Notes: generated by a model not told the origin, from the letters alone. Shown: positions 19,862 through 32,865, numbered from the stretch's first letter. The stretch is DNA of 64,000 bases from Mycobacterium asiaticum (GCF_001673315.1 NZ_LZLQ01000071.1:1-64000), one strand, 5' to 3'. A program made the numbers and translations.

Positions 19862-21030
19862 TTCGCCGGTGACACCGTGAGGTTCACACCGGAGTCGGCA
19901 TCGAAGACGGCTAGCTTGCCGGTATCGAACGCCAACTCGGCGGATTGCCCGATAGCCACTTTCGACTCTGCGGGAACCCTTGCTACGAACTGGTTTTCAT
20001 TCACCTCGGACTCCGCGGCCACCTCGTCCAGCGGGGCCGAGTGCACCTCGGGCCCGCCGGTGCTGAAGTACACGTACTTGTCCGAGCCCAGCGATTCGAC
20101 CAGGTCGACACTAGCCTGGAAAACCAGCGAACTGATGCGCTGGTAGCCGTCGATCAGCGCCGCGTCGTGAATATGTTCGGGCCGCACTCCCAGGATCACG
20201 TTTTCCGGTTTGGGATGCTGACCGATCGCCTGCTGAAGCTCCGGTGCCAACGTGAGCTCCCCGAACGTCAGCTCCAGCCCAACCGACGTCAATGTCGCCG
20301 GGAAGAAATTCATCGCCGGCGACCCGATGAAGCCGGCCACGAACAAGTTGGCGGGTTGTTCGTAAAGCTCAGTGGGAGTACCGATCTGCTGCGCGATACC
20401 TGCGTGCATCACCACCACCCGGTCACCCAACGTCATAGCCTCGGTCTGATCGTGGGTGACATAGACGGTGGTCGTGCCCAGCCGCTTCTGCAGGCGGGCG
20501 ATCTCGCCGCGCATCTGCACCCGTAGCTTGGCGTCCAGGTTGGACAGCGGCTCGTCCATCAAGAAGGCCTTCGGGTGGCGCACAATCGCCCGGCCCATCG
20601 CCACCCGCTGCCGCTGACCGCCCGACAGCTGAGCGGGCCGGCGGTCCAACAGCCCGGTCAGATCGAGGATTCGGGCGGTCTCCTCCACCTTCTGCGCGAC
20701 GTCGGTTTTCGACATCTTGGCCAGCGTCAGCGGAAACGCAATATTCTGCCGTACCGTCATGTGCGGATACAGCGCATAAGACTGAAAAACCATCGCGATG
20801 TCACGGTCCTTGGGTGCCTTCTCGTTGACCCGTTGGCCGCCGATGCGCAGCTCGCCCGAAGAGATGTCTTCAAGTCCGGCAATCATATTGAGCGTCGTGG
20901 TCTTGCCACAGCCGGACGGGCCCACCAGGATCAGGAATTCGCCGTCGGCGATGGTGATGCTGAGGTCCCGCACCGCCGTATGGCCGTCGGGGTAACTCTT
21001 GTTGACATGGTCCAGCACAATCTCGGCCAT
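19858..21030 (-). CDS. sugC: Trehalose ABC importer, ATP-binding subunit SugC
   Basis: 390 residues from ATG 21030, 4 bp after the sugB stop. GPSGCGKTT is Walker A (about 37-45), LSGGQRQRVAMGRA the ABC signature, FLMDEPLSNLDAKLR Walker B with D-loop and VYVTHDQTEAM the switch histidine. The C-terminal part is a MalK-like OB-fold regulatory domain (VILGVRPEHI). It powers LpqY-SugABC, which recovers trehalose released when mycolates are transferred by the antigen 85 enzymes. Confidence 0.97.
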   Translation of the reverse strand: MAEIVLDHVNKSYPDGHTAVRDLSITIADGEFLILVGPSGCGKTTTLNMIAGLEDISSGELRIGGQRVNEKAPKDRDIAMVFQSYALYPHMTVRQNIAFPLTLAKMSKTDVAQKVEETARILDLTGLLDRRPAQLSGGQRQRVAMGRAIVRHPKAFLMDEPLSNLDAKLRVQMRGEIARLQKRLGTTTVYVTHDQTEAMTLGDRVVVMHAGIAQQIGTPTELYEQPANLFVAGFIGSPAMNFFPATLTSVGLELTFGELTLAPELQQAIGQHPKPENVILGVRPEHIHDAALIDGYQRISSLVFQASVDLVESLGSDKYVYFSTGGPEVHSAPLDEVAAESEVNENQFVARVPAESKVAIGQSAELAFDTGKLAVFDADSGVNLTVSPAK

Positions 21031-21034
21031 CGCG

Positions 21035-21859
21035 CTATCCCTTCACAGCGCCAGAGGTCAACCCGGCGACAATCCGTCGTTGAAAGATCAGAACAAAGAC
21101 AATGATCGGAACGGTGATTACCATCGCCCCAGCCGCGATCGAACCGGTGGGTTCTTCGAATTGCGAACTGCCGGTGAAGTTTGCGATCGCCACCGGAGCG
21201 GTGATAGCTGCTTTGGTGGCGGTCAGCGACAATGCCAGCAGCAGGTCGTTCCAGGCGAAGATGAACACCAGGATGGCCGCGGTCACCATCCCCGGGGCGG
21301 CCAGCGGCACAATCACCTTCCAAAACGCCTGCGCCGGCGTGGCGCCGTCCATCTTCGCCGCTTTCTCCAAATCCCATGGAATCTCCCGGAAAAAGGCCGA
21401 GAGCGTGTAGATGGCCAGCGGCAACGCGAACGTGATGTACGGCAGGATCAGTCCCCACCAGGTGTCGAAGAGTCCCACCGCGCGTTCGATATTGAACAGC
21501 GGGGTCACCAGCGAGATGGCCGGGAACATGGTGATCAGCAACGTCATGCCGACCAGCAGCCGCTTGCCCGGAAAACGCAGCCGCGCAATCGCATATGCCG
21601 CCATCGCACCCAGTGCCACCGCGATCGCCGTGGTGGTCAATCCGATCCCGATCGAATTGACCAGCGCGGAGCTGAAGAAGTCGCCGCGGAAGATGCCCCG
21701 GTAGTTGTCCAGCGTCATCGACGCCGGAATCAGCCTGCCGTCCTTGACAGTTGAGGTCGACTTGAGCGACAGGCTCAAGATCCACAGCACCGGCAACAGC
21801 GCATACAGCACCACCAGCGTGTCGACGACCACCCAGACAGCGGCGCGACGCCCCTCCAT
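21035..21859 (-). CDS. sugB: Trehalose ABC importer, permease SugB
   Basis: 274 residues from ATG 21859, the same length as in M. tuberculosis; an ATG five codons earlier would overlap sugA by 11 nt, whereas 21859 leaves a 4-nt gap with AGGTGAG upstream. Six transmembrane helices are visible. The EAA loop that contacts SugC is [25 protein letters not shown]-type sequence around residues 155-180. The C-terminus ends with the conserved [14 protein letters not shown]. It is the MalG-like permease half of the importer. Confidence 0.96.
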   Translation of the reverse strand: MEGRRAAVWVVVDTLVVLYALLPVLWILSLSLKSTSTVKDGRLIPASMTLDNYRGIFRGDFFSSALVNSIGIGLTTTAIAVALGAMAAYAIARLRFPGKRLLVGMTLLITMFPAISLVTPLFNIERAVGLFDTWWGLILPYITFALPLAIYTLSAFFREIPWDLEKAAKMDGATPAQAFWKVIVPLAAPGMVTAAILVFIFAWNDLLLALSLTATKAAITAPVAIANFTGSSQFEEPTGSIAAGAMVITVPIIVFVLIFQRRIVAGLTSGAVKG

Positions 21860-21863
21860 CAAC

Positions 21864-24148
<2,285 letters not shown>

Positions 24149-24664
24149 TCAGATCGCCAGACGTGCCAGCAGGTCCCGTGCCTTCTCAGCGTTTTGCGGG
24201 TCGCAGAGAACGTCGTAGCGGCCGGCCACCAGTTGCATGGTCGAACTGAAGTCCCGGGTGCCGCGCGCCATGGCGTATGGAACGGCCGACGTGATGAGCC
24301 CGAAGAAGACTCCCGCCACCAAACCCGTGATCAACGCCCCCCACGGATTGGGGCTGAAGAATCCGAGCACCAGCCCGATGAACAGACCGAGCCATGCGCC
24401 GCTGAGTACCCCGCCGCCGAGCACCTTGCCCCAGCTCAAACGGCCCGTGACGCGTTCCACCTGCATCAGGTCGACACCCACGATGGTCACCTGCTGAACC
24501 GGGAATTCCTGGTCGGAGAGATAGTCGACGGCGCGTTGCGCTTCGGCATAGGTGGGATACGACCCGACGGGCCACCCTTTGGGCGGTGTGGGCAGCGCGG
24601 GCACGTTGCGCCGGCTTGCAGCCCCACCCGCTGGTGGTTGTCCGGATTGGAATGGGCTAGTCAT
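24149..24664 (-). CDS. YflT-like general stress membrane protein (Rv1234-type)
   Basis: 171 residues from ATG 24664. Residues 30-75 (GWPVGSYPTYAEAQRAVDYLSDQEFPVQQVTIVG) match the general stress protein 17M/YflT domain; then come two glycine-rich hydrophobic segments (about 84-105 and 110-132) and a conserved C-terminal tail (YDVLCDPQNAEKARDLLARL). It is the first gene of the lpqY-sugABC operon, ending 3 bp before lpqY. A direct role in trehalose uptake is not established. Its promoter region is shared with the divergent DUF4190 gene. Confidence 0.85.
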   Translation of the reverse strand: MTSPFQSGQPPAGGAASRRNVPALPTPPKGWPVGSYPTYAEAQRAVDYLSDQEFPVQQVTIVGVDLMQVERVTGRLSWGKVLGGGVLSGAWLGLFIGLVLGFFSPNPWGALITGLVAGVFFGLITSAVPYAMARGTRDFSSTMQLVAGRYDVLCDPQNAEKARDLLARLAI

Positions 24665-24737
24665 CGGTCCTCATCTTTCTCCTGCCTCGGCCATCGTTTC
24701 ATCTCGGCATCCGAAATGCACTCTCTGTGCATCCGAT

Positions 24738-24769
24738 TTGACCTGGCCGGAGGCAACTGCCCGTAGGCT
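24738..24769 (+). promoter_or_regulatory. Candidate promoter of DUF4190 gene
   Basis: TTGACC at 24738-24743 and TAGGCT at 24764-24769 with a 20-nt spacer, 13 nt before ATG 24783. The long spacer makes the -35 doubtful; the -10 is good. Confidence 0.35.
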
Positions 24770-24782
24770 ACGGTTGGTTACC

Positions 24783-25274
24783 ATGACAGCTCCCGGCGGA
24801 TTTCCCGGGGATGATCAGCGCCCCACCGAGCAGCCGATTTCCAATGCGCCGTGGGTCCCGCCGAGCACGCCGCCTCCCGTGGATTACCCCGATACCGCCG
24901 CCTATCCACCGCCTGGATACCCGACGTACGGCCCCGGCGGCCTGGCCGGCAACCCGCCCTACCCACCGCCCATGCCGCCCCAGTACGGCGGTTACCCCGG
25001 TGGCTATTACCCGGGATGGGGCCACGCCCCAGGCGGGTATGGCGCCCCTCGGACCGGGATGAACACCATGGCGATCGTTTCGCTGATCGCCGGCGTCCTC
25101 GGCATTTTCTGCTGCGTCGGTTCGATCGTCGGGATCGTCTGCGGCACGGTCGGGCTCAACCAGATCAAACAAACGCGTGAAGATGGCCACGGCCTCGCGG
25201 TGAGCGGGATCGTGATCAGCGTGGCGACGCTGTTGTTCTACTTCGTCGTTCTGGCGCTGGGCGCGCGCGGCTGA
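24783..25274 (+). CDS. Pro/Tyr/Gly-rich DUF4190 membrane protein (Rv1233c-type)
   Basis: 163 residues from ATG 24783; the frame is open well upstream but the family begins here (MTAPGGFPGDD). Residues 1-90 are a low-complexity Pro/Gly/Tyr-rich tail (YPPPGYPTYGPGG). Residues about 95-160 form the DUF4190 module: two hydrophobic helices with a cytoplasmic loop (GLNQIKQTREDGHGLAVSGIVIS). Proteins like this are often found with cell-envelope and secretion genes; no function is known. Divergent from the lpqY operon. Confidence 0.82.
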   Translation: MTAPGGFPGDDQRPTEQPISNAPWVPPSTPPPVDYPDTAAYPPPGYPTYGPGGLAGNPPYPPPMPPQYGGYPGGYYPGWGHAPGGYGAPRTGMNTMAIVSLIAGVLGIFCCVGSIVGIVCGTVGLNQIKQTREDGHGLAVSGIVISVATLLFYFVVLALGARG

Positions 25275-25313
25275 CCCGCACCGCCCGAACCTGCCGAGTC
25301 ACCCGGCGCTGAA

Positions 25314-25319
25314 TACGCT
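25314..25319 (+). promoter_or_regulatory. -10 box TACGCT, predicted leaderless start
   Basis: TACGCT followed by 7 nt and ATG 25327, with no ribosome site; it supports 25327 as the start of the MgtE_N/CBS gene rather than an upstream in-frame codon. Confidence 0.5.
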
Positions 25320-25326
25320 CTTGCCT

Positions 25327-26634
25327 ATGGGTTCGGTCAACAGGGTGTACGTGGCACGGCTGCCACGGATGATGGTGCTGGGTCCGCTCGGTGAATCTTT
25401 CGGCCGCGTGCGCGATGTGGTGATCGGCATCAGCATCGTCCGCCAGCAGCCCCGCGTGCTGGGTCTCGTGGTGGACCTGGCCACGCGCCGCAGCATCTTC
25501 ATCCCGATTCTGCGCGTCGCCGCGATCGAGCCGAACGCGGTGACACTGCGCACCGGCAACGTGTCGCTACGCCACTTCGAGCAACGGCCCGGCGAGGTAC
25601 TGGCCATGGGGCAGGTGCTCGACACCCAGGTCAAGGTCAACGACCCCGACCTGCCGGAGTTGGCCGGTATCGATGTCATCGTCACGGACCTGGGCATGGA
25701 GCAGACCCGAACCCGGGACTGGGTGGTCACCCGGGTGGCCGTGCGCACTCAGCGACGACTCGGACGGCGCGGGCCGGTCCACGTGGTGGACTGGCAGAAC
25801 GTACAGGGGTTGACGCCGTCCGCTCTGGCAATGCCTGGCCAGGGCGTGGCACAGCTGCTCGACCAGTTCGAGGGGCGGCGCGCAGTGGACGTCGCCGACG
25901 CGATCCGCGGACTGCCCACCAAACGCCGCTACGAGGTGTTCAAGGCGCTCGACGACGAACGGCTGGCGGACATCCTGCAGGAACTGCCCGAACTCGATCA
26001 GGCCGAGGTGCTGTCCCAACTGGGCACCGACCGCGCGGCCGACGTGCTCGAGGAGATGGACCCCGACGACGCCGCCGACCTGTTGGGCGTGCTGAACCCG
26101 AGCGACGCCGAGGTGTTGCTGACCCGGATGGATCCCGACGACTCCGACCCGGTGCGACGGCTGCTGAAGCACTCCCCCGACACTGCGGGTGGTCTGATGA
26201 CCTCCGACCCGGTGGTGCTCACCCCGGACACGTCGGTGGCCGAAGCACTGGCGCGGCTGCGCGACCCTGACCTGACCCCCGCATTGGCGTCAATGGTGTT
26301 TGTGGCGCGCCCGCCGACCGCCACCCCGACCGGGCACTACCTGGGCTGCGTACACCTGCAGCGGCTGCTGCGCGAACCGCCGGCCGAACTGGTCGGCGGA
26401 CTCGTCGACAGCGACCTGCAGGCGGTCACACCGGAAACTCAGTTGGGTGCCGTGACACGATATTTCGCCGCCTACAACCTGGTGTGCGGGCCGGTGATCG
26501 ACGACCAGAACCACCTGCTGGGCGCGGTGACTGTCGATGACCTGCTCGACCATCTGCTGCCGCATGACTGGCGGGTGGACGTGCCGCAACTCGATCCCGC
26601 CGGCCGGCCGCCCCGTTCCGGAGGAGCCCTGTGA
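25327..26634 (+). CDS. MgtE N-domain / CBS-domain protein (Rv1232c-type)
   Basis: 435 residues from ATG 25327 (MGSVNRVYVARLPRMMVLGPLGE). The N-terminal part (1-160) has PRC-barrel-like character. Residues about 175-300 are the MgtE intracellular superhelix (LPTKRRYEVFKALDDERLADILQELPELDQAEVLSQL split over two helices, then MDPDDAADLLGVL). Residues 300-425 form a CBS pair (GGLMTSDPVVLTPDTSVAEAL, VTVDDLLDHLLPHDWR). The MgtE membrane pore is absent, so it cannot be a Mg2+ channel alone and may sense Mg2+ or nucleotides. Its stop overlaps the DUF1003 gene, a fixed pair in mycobacteria. Confidence 0.88.
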   Translation: MGSVNRVYVARLPRMMVLGPLGESFGRVRDVVIGISIVRQQPRVLGLVVDLATRRSIFIPILRVAAIEPNAVTLRTGNVSLRHFEQRPGEVLAMGQVLDTQVKVNDPDLPELAGIDVIVTDLGMEQTRTRDWVVTRVAVRTQRRLGRRGPVHVVDWQNVQGLTPSALAMPGQGVAQLLDQFEGRRAVDVADAIRGLPTKRRYEVFKALDDERLADILQELPELDQAEVLSQLGTDRAADVLEEMDPDDAADLLGVLNPSDAEVLLTRMDPDDSDPVRRLLKHSPDTAGGLMTSDPVVLTPDTSVAEALARLRDPDLTPALASMVFVARPPTATPTGHYLGCVHLQRLLREPPAELVGGLVDSDLQAVTPETQLGAVTRYFAAYNLVCGPVIDDQNHLLGAVTVDDLLDHLLPHDWRVDVPQLDPAGRPPRSGGAL

Positions 26635-27170
26635 GCAACACACCCCCGCCGCGGCGGCTGTACACCCCGCGGACGTCGCGCTGGTACACGCCGCGGCTGG
26701 ACCCCGAGACCGTCGGACGGTTCACCGAGTCGATCGCGCGGTTCTTCGGGACCGGCCGCTACCTGCTGCTGCAGACGCTGGCGGTGGTGGCCTGGATCGC
26801 CGCCAACTTGTTCGCCGTCCGCTGGCGCTGGGACCCTTACCCATTCATCCTGCTCAATCTGGCGTTCTCCACTCAGGCGGCCTACGCGGCGCCGTTGATC
26901 CTGCTGGCCCAGAACCGGCAGGAGAACCGCGACCGGGTCGCGTTGGAGGAGGACCGCCGCCGCGCTGCGCAGACGAAGGCCGACACCGAATATCTGGCTC
27001 GCGAGCTCGCGGCCCTGCGGCTGTCCATCGGCGAGATGGCCACGCGCGACTATCTGCGCCACGAGCTGGAGAGCCTGCGCACCATGCTCGCGGACTTGCA
27101 GGCGGCGACTGCGGAATCGAGTCGGCGGGCGTCGGACGGTGCCGAACGCCGTGCTAAGAAATCCAGTTGA
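26631..27170 (+). CDS. DUF1003 membrane protein (Rv1231c-type)
   Basis: 179 residues from GTG 26631, overlapping the preceding stop as GTGA, so translation is coupled. Two transmembrane helices (about 42-62, LLLQTLAVVAWIAANLFAV, and 75-100, FILLNLAFSTQAAYAAPLILL) are followed by AQNRQENRDR, the DUF1003 hallmark, and a long C-terminal coiled coil (105-170). Function unknown; the coupling to the MgtE_N/CBS protein suggests the two act together, perhaps in divalent-cation homeostasis, but this is inference. Confidence 0.87.
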   Translation: MSNTPPPRRLYTPRTSRWYTPRLDPETVGRFTESIARFFGTGRYLLLQTLAVVAWIAANLFAVRWRWDPYPFILLNLAFSTQAAYAAPLILLAQNRQENRDRVALEEDRRRAAQTKADTEYLARELAALRLSIGEMATRDYLRHELESLRTMLADLQAATAESSRRASDGAERRAKKSS

Positions 27171-27217
27171 GAACGAAGTCGGCCATTGCGCAACTCCCGT
27201 TACGAGAGTTATGTATG

Positions 27218-27231
27218 GTGATCTAGTTCAC
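27218..27231. promoter_or_regulatory. CRP (Rv3676)-type palindrome upstream of transglycosylase
   Basis: GTGATCTAGTTCAC fits GTGA-N2-TA-N2-TCAC exactly, the core of the mycobacterial CRP consensus; only the outermost pair (G and G instead of T and A) deviates. Its centre is 60 bp before GTG 27284. M. tuberculosis CRP controls another cell-wall lytic gene, rpfA, so the context is sensible. Confidence 0.6.
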
Positions 27232-27283
27232 GAACCTATTAAGAGATCAGTTTCCCAGCGGCTCAAATTCGAGGACGGTCTAG

Positions 27284-28744
27284 GTGCGAATAGGGGGACG
27301 CTGGGGTGCTAACCCGGTTGTCGCGAAGGTGCGGCAGCAGGCACTCGGCGTGACACTGAAGCCGGTCTTCGGCCTCGCGGTGATCTCCCCGTTGATTCTG
27401 GCCAGTGCGGTCGGCGCTGCGGCCCCCACCCTGCACGGCAAGAATCAGCCGGTGCGCACCGCGATCACTCCGGTGGCCGCCGTCGGCCCCGCCCCCCGGG
27501 TGGACCTGTCCCGCCCGACGGTCATCTCCGTCCAGCGAGTGCCGACCAGTTTCCATGTCGCGGCGGCCAGCAGTTCCGCTCCCCCACCACCGACCATTGT
27601 CAGTTCGCCCGGCACCCTCGGCATTCCGATCATGGCGCTGTCGGCCTACCGCAATGCCGAGCAAAAGATGAGCGCCGCGGTACCGGGATGCGGTGTCAGC
27701 TGGAACCTGCTCGCCGGGATCGGGCGCATCGAGTCGATGCACGCCAACGGCGGTGCCACCGACTCGCGCGGCACGGCGACCAACCCGATCTACGGTCCGG
27801 CCCTGGACGGAACGCTGCCCGGCAACGAGGTCATCGTCCAGAGCAATCAGGGCAATCGGGTGCAATACGCACGCGCCATGGGTCCCATGCAGTTCCTGCC
27901 CGGCACCTGGGCGCGTTATGCCGTCGACGGCGACGGCGACGGCGTGCCCGACCCGCAGAATCTGTTCGACGCGACGCTGGCCGCCGCCCGCTACCTGTGC
28001 AGCGGTGGTCTGAACCTGCGGGATCCGTCGCAGGTGATGGCCGCGATTCTGCGCTACAACAACTCGATGTCCTATGCCCAGAACGTGCTGGGCTGGGCGG
28101 CGGCGTACGCCACCGGCGTGGTCCCGGTCGACCTTCCGCCCATCACCGGGCCGCCACCGCCGATCGGCGATGCCCACCTCGAGCACCCAGAAGGTTTGGG
28201 TCCCAACCTGCCGCTGAACGTCAACGGCCTGGGCAGCTATGACCCAGCCGCGCAGCACATCCCGTTGATCGACTTCGGCCAGCCACAGCTCGTGTCGCAA
28301 TTCCCGCAGTTGCCGCAGCAGCCGCCGATGTGGCCATGGCTGCCCCCCGCGCAGACGCAGCCCCAGCCGGCGGTCACGCCGGGTTGCACCCTGATCTGCA
28401 TCAGTTCGCAATCCCCTGAATCGGCCCCCGCACCCGGTATGCCACCGGTCCCGAACGGCGGCATTGTCCTCGCGCCGGCAGCCCCGCCCGCCGCTCCGCC
28501 TTTCTCGGACCCGTTGGCGCCGCCGGCACCTTTTGCCCCGCCACCGGTAGCCCCGCCGGCACCTTTCGCCCCTCCGGCTCCGCCCGCTGCCCCGGCACCA
28601 CCGGCGCCAGCGCCAGCGGCCCCGGCGCCACCAGCGAATGGGGCACCGAAACCCGCCACGGGCTCGCCGGCGCCGAAGCCCGCCGGCCCGGGGCAGCCCG
28701 GCGCGCCAGCGCCCGGCGAGCCGGTACTCGCGCCAGTCAGCTGA
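27284..28744 (+). CDS. Secreted lytic transglycosylase with Pro-rich tail (Rv1230c-type)
   Basis: 486 residues from GTG 27284, GAGG 9 nt upstream. An N-terminal hydrophobic segment at about 25-46 acts as signal peptide or anchor. Residues 110-290 form an MltB-like SLT_2 domain: LLAGIGRIESMHANGG carries the catalytic glutamate (GRIES), followed by AMGPMQFLPGTWARYAVDGDGDG and AAILRYNNSMSYAQNVL. The last ~110 residues are an Ala/Pro-rich, wall-spanning low-complexity tail, which likely varies between strains. It should cleave peptidoglycan glycan strands. A CRP-type site lies upstream. Confidence 0.9.
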   Translation: MRIGGRWGANPVVAKVRQQALGVTLKPVFGLAVISPLILASAVGAAAPTLHGKNQPVRTAITPVAAVGPAPRVDLSRPTVISVQRVPTSFHVAAASSSAPPPPTIVSSPGTLGIPIMALSAYRNAEQKMSAAVPGCGVSWNLLAGIGRIESMHANGGATDSRGTATNPIYGPALDGTLPGNEVIVQSNQGNRVQYARAMGPMQFLPGTWARYAVDGDGDGVPDPQNLFDATLAAARYLCSGGLNLRDPSQVMAAILRYNNSMSYAQNVLGWAAAYATGVVPVDLPPITGPPPPIGDAHLEHPEGLGPNLPLNVNGLGSYDPAAQHIPLIDFGQPQLVSQFPQLPQQPPMWPWLPPAQTQPQPAVTPGCTLICISSQSPESAPAPGMPPVPNGGIVLAPAAPPAAPPFSDPLAPPAPFAPPPVAPPAPFAPPAPPAAPAPPAPAPAAPAPPANGAPKPATGSPAPKPAGPGQPGAPAPGEPVLAPVS

Positions 28745-28784
28745 TCGGCGTACCGGCCGGCGGCCGGCGTCGGACCGCGCCGCC

Positions 28785-28790
28785 TACACT
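28785..28790 (+). promoter_or_regulatory. -10 box TACACT before mrp, predicted leaderless start
   Basis: TACACT is followed by 8 nt and ATG 28799 (a TTG three bases earlier is 5 nt away). No ribosome site is present, so leaderless translation from the ATG is the best reading. Confidence 0.5.
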
Positions 28791-28798
28791 CGGCGTTG

Positions 28799-29944
28799 AT
28801 GTCTGATACTCACGATGATGACCTCACCCCGGCTATCCGCGCCGCGTTGACGAAGGTCATCGACCCCGAATTGCGCCGCCCCATCACCGACCTGGGGATG
28901 GTCAAAAGCATCGACGTCGGCACCGACGCCAGCGTGCACGTCGAGATCTACCTGACCACCGCTGCTTGTCCCAAGAAAACTGAGATCAGTGAGCGCGTCA
29001 CCCAGGCGGTCGCCGATGTCCCCGGCACCGGGGCGGTGCGGGTCAGCCTGGACGTGATGAGCGACGAGCAACGCACCGAGTTGCGCAAGCAGTTGCGTGG
29101 GGACGCCGCCGAACCGGTCATCCCGTTCGCCCAGCCCAGCTCGCTGACCCGCGTCTATGCCGTCGCTTCGGGCAAAGGCGGTGTCGGCAAATCGACCGTC
29201 ACGGTCAACCTGGCCGCGGCGATGGCCGCCCGCGGGTTGTCAGTCGGGGTGCTCGACGCCGACATCCACGGGCACTCCATTCCCCGGATGATGGGCACCG
29301 CCGATCGACCCACCCAGGTCGAGTCGATGATCCTGCCGCCTATCGCCCACGAGGTGAAGGTCATCTCGATCGCCCAATTCACCCGGGACAACACTCCGGT
29401 GGTGTGGCGCGGGCCCATGCTGCACCGCGCGTTGCAACAATTTCTGGCAGACGTGTACTGGGGCGACCTGGATGTGCTGCTACTGGACCTACCGCCCGGC
29501 ACCGGGGACATCGCGATCTCGGTGGCTCAACTGATTCCCAACGCAGAGATCCTGGTGGTGACCACGCCGCAGGCGGCCGCCGCCGAGGTGGCCGAGCGGG
29601 CGGGCAGCATCGCGATCCAGACCCGTCAGCGCATCGTTGGTGTGGTGGAGAACATGTCGGGGCTGATGTTGCCGGACGGCACCACAATGCAGGTGTTCGG
29701 TGAGGGGGGTGGCCGGCAGGTCGCCGAGCGACTGTCCCGGGCTGTGGGCGCCGACGTCCCGCTGCTGGGTCAGATTCCGCTGGACCCGGCGCTGGTGGCC
29801 GCCGGCGATGCGGGCGTACCCGTGGTGCTCAGCACGCCCGACTCACCGGTGGGCAAGGAACTCGCCCGCATTGCCGACAGCCTGTCGACGCGGCGGCGTG
29901 GTTTGGCCGGCATGTCGCTGGGACTGGACCCCACCCGGCGCTAG
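28799..29944 (+). CDS. mrp: Mrp/ApbC-type iron-sulfur carrier ATPase
   Basis: 381 residues from ATG 28799. Residues 1-95 are a DUF59/MIP18 domain (VIDPELRRPITDLGMV, TTAACPKK with the conserved cysteine). Residues 117 onward form the ParA-like NTPase: GKGGVGKST, LDADIHGHSIPRMMG and LLLDLPPGTGDI. Family members carry and transfer [4Fe-4S] clusters. The usual C-terminal CxxC between NMSG and FGxGGG is missing (LMLPDGTTMQVFGEGGG), which as far as I recall also holds for the M. tuberculosis protein. The sequence ends with RRRGLAGMSLGLDPTRR, and a repeat tract begins at the stop codon. Confidence 0.94.
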   Translation: MSDTHDDDLTPAIRAALTKVIDPELRRPITDLGMVKSIDVGTDASVHVEIYLTTAACPKKTEISERVTQAVADVPGTGAVRVSLDVMSDEQRTELRKQLRGDAAEPVIPFAQPSSLTRVYAVASGKGGVGKSTVTVNLAAAMAARGLSVGVLDADIHGHSIPRMMGTADRPTQVESMILPPIAHEVKVISIAQFTRDNTPVVWRGPMLHRALQQFLADVYWGDLDVLLLDLPPGTGDIAISVAQLIPNAEILVVTTPQAAAAEVAERAGSIAIQTRQRIVGVVENMSGLMLPDGTTMQVFGEGGGRQVAERLSRAVGADVPLLGQIPLDPALVAAGDAGVPVVLSTPDSPVGKELARIADSLSTRRRGLAGMSLGLDPTRR

Positions 29945-30047
29945 CTTCTGGCATTCGCGAGCGGAACCTGGCATTCGTGAGCTTCTGGCATTCGCGAGCG
30001 GAACCTGGCATTCGCGAGCTTCTGGCTGCGAGCGGAACCTGGCTGCG
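29943..30047 (+). repeat. 37-bp tandem repeats between mrp and tatB
   Basis: Two nearly identical 37-bp units (29943-29979 and 29980-30016; one base differs) and a shortened 31-bp third unit (30017-30047). Each unit is itself a pair of about 18-bp halves built on CTGGCATTCGCGAGC. The first unit overlaps the last two bases of the mrp stop. Convergent mrp and tatB end on either side. M. tuberculosis has lpqX and three more genes (Rv1225c-Rv1228) at this junction. Confidence 0.85.
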
Positions 30048-30094
30048 ATTTTCAGCCGCGGATTTAGCACTGTAGTTACGCTCGCGGACGCGAC

Positions 30095-30492
30095 TCAGGT
30101 CGCGTCGGTGTCGAACGGGGTGCGCTCGGGCGGTGCTGCTTCGGGTGCAGGGTTTGACGGTCCCGGCGTCGGCGTCGCCGGGGTATTGCTGGTCGGCTTG
30201 TCGAAGTTGCCGGTGAAGATCGAGTCGTCGCCGTCCAATAGGTGTTTGGTGAGCGCCGCGCGCGGGGTCATGCCCCGCAACTTCTGCAGCTCGCCGAGTT
30301 GGCCCCGCAGATCGTCGAACTCGGGACCCATATCCTCGCGCAGCTGATTGGACACCCCACTGAGGTAGTCGCGCGCCTGCCGTAGGGCGCCGGCCGTCCA
30401 GCGAATGGCGCCGGGCAGGCGCTCGGGTCCGAGCACCACCAGCCCTACGACGACAAGCACGAGCATCTCGCCCCAGCCGATGTTGGCGAACA

Positions 30493-30493
<1 letters not shown>
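30095..30493 (-). CDS. tatB: Twin-arginine translocase subunit TatB
   Basis: 132 residues from ATG 30493. The first 21 residues ([21 protein letters not shown]) form the membrane helix; [23 protein letters not shown] is the hinge with the amphipathic helix, then a charged helix and a Pro/Ala/Thr-rich tail. TatB works with TatC as receptor for folded twin-arginine precursors. No Shine-Dalgarno precedes the start; instead the stop TAA of the upstream 90-codon repeat frame overlaps its ATG (TAATG), so translation is probably coupled to that frame and through it to htrA. Confidence 0.95.
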
Positions 30494-32402
<1,909 letters not shown>

Positions 32403-32472
32403 CTAGTATCCACGGATCCAGCGCGGTCGACATGAACCCGCGCTGATGCCGCCGGGGGTAGCAAAACTCAAG

Positions 32473-32865
32473 CTAGCGGCGCTTCCGCTGATCCCGCGGG
32501 TCGCGCTCGATGAAGGCGTCCGACAGGGACGGCGGCTCCTCCTGCGGGTGGTGCGGAATCTCCGCCAGCAACCCGAGCAGCGAGCTGGGGATGCTGATGG
32601 GATGCGAGTCGCGCAAGGCGGCGCGCGCACGGCTGTGGTCCTCCACTTCGGCGGCGCACTGCGGGCACAGCGACAAGTGGTGCGCGGCACGTAAGTGGGC
32701 ATTCATTCGCAGCTCGCCGTCCACGAAAGCGGCGATGGCCTCGATGGACAGGTGTTCGGTGGAGCCGAAGCGGCGCGGCGCACCTACCGGTGCATCACTT
32801 TGGGAGGCGAATTGAGCCGGGAGCCAGGAGAACGCGCGCCGAAACACATGTCCCCGGTCGGCCAT
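32473..32865 (-). CDS. rseA: Anti-sigma-E factor RseA
   Basis: 130 residues from ATG 32865 (MADRGHVFRRAFSWLP), with AAGGGAG about 6 nt upstream; the frame is open further but the family starts here. HLSIEAIAAFVDGELRMNAHLRAAHHLSLCPQC is the zinc-associated anti-sigma (ZAS) region with the HxxxCxxC triad, written here as AHHLSLCPQC. Oxidation of these residues, or phosphorylation and ClpC1P2 cleavage as shown in M. tuberculosis, releases SigE. The C-terminal tail differs strongly from M. tuberculosis. No membrane segment, so it acts in the cytoplasm. Confidence 0.93.
   Translation of the reverse strand: MADRGHVFRRAFSWLPAQFASQSDAPVGAPRRFGSTEHLSIEAIAAFVDGELRMNAHLRAAHHLSLCPQCAAEVEDHSRARAALRDSHPISIPSSLLGLLAEIPHHPQEEPPSLSDAFIERDPRDQRKRR

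Noticed and set aside
28599-28744. Pro/Ala-rich end of the transglycosylase as a separate small gene
   Set aside because: It is in frame with the upstream catalytic domain and is a usual wall-spanning tail.
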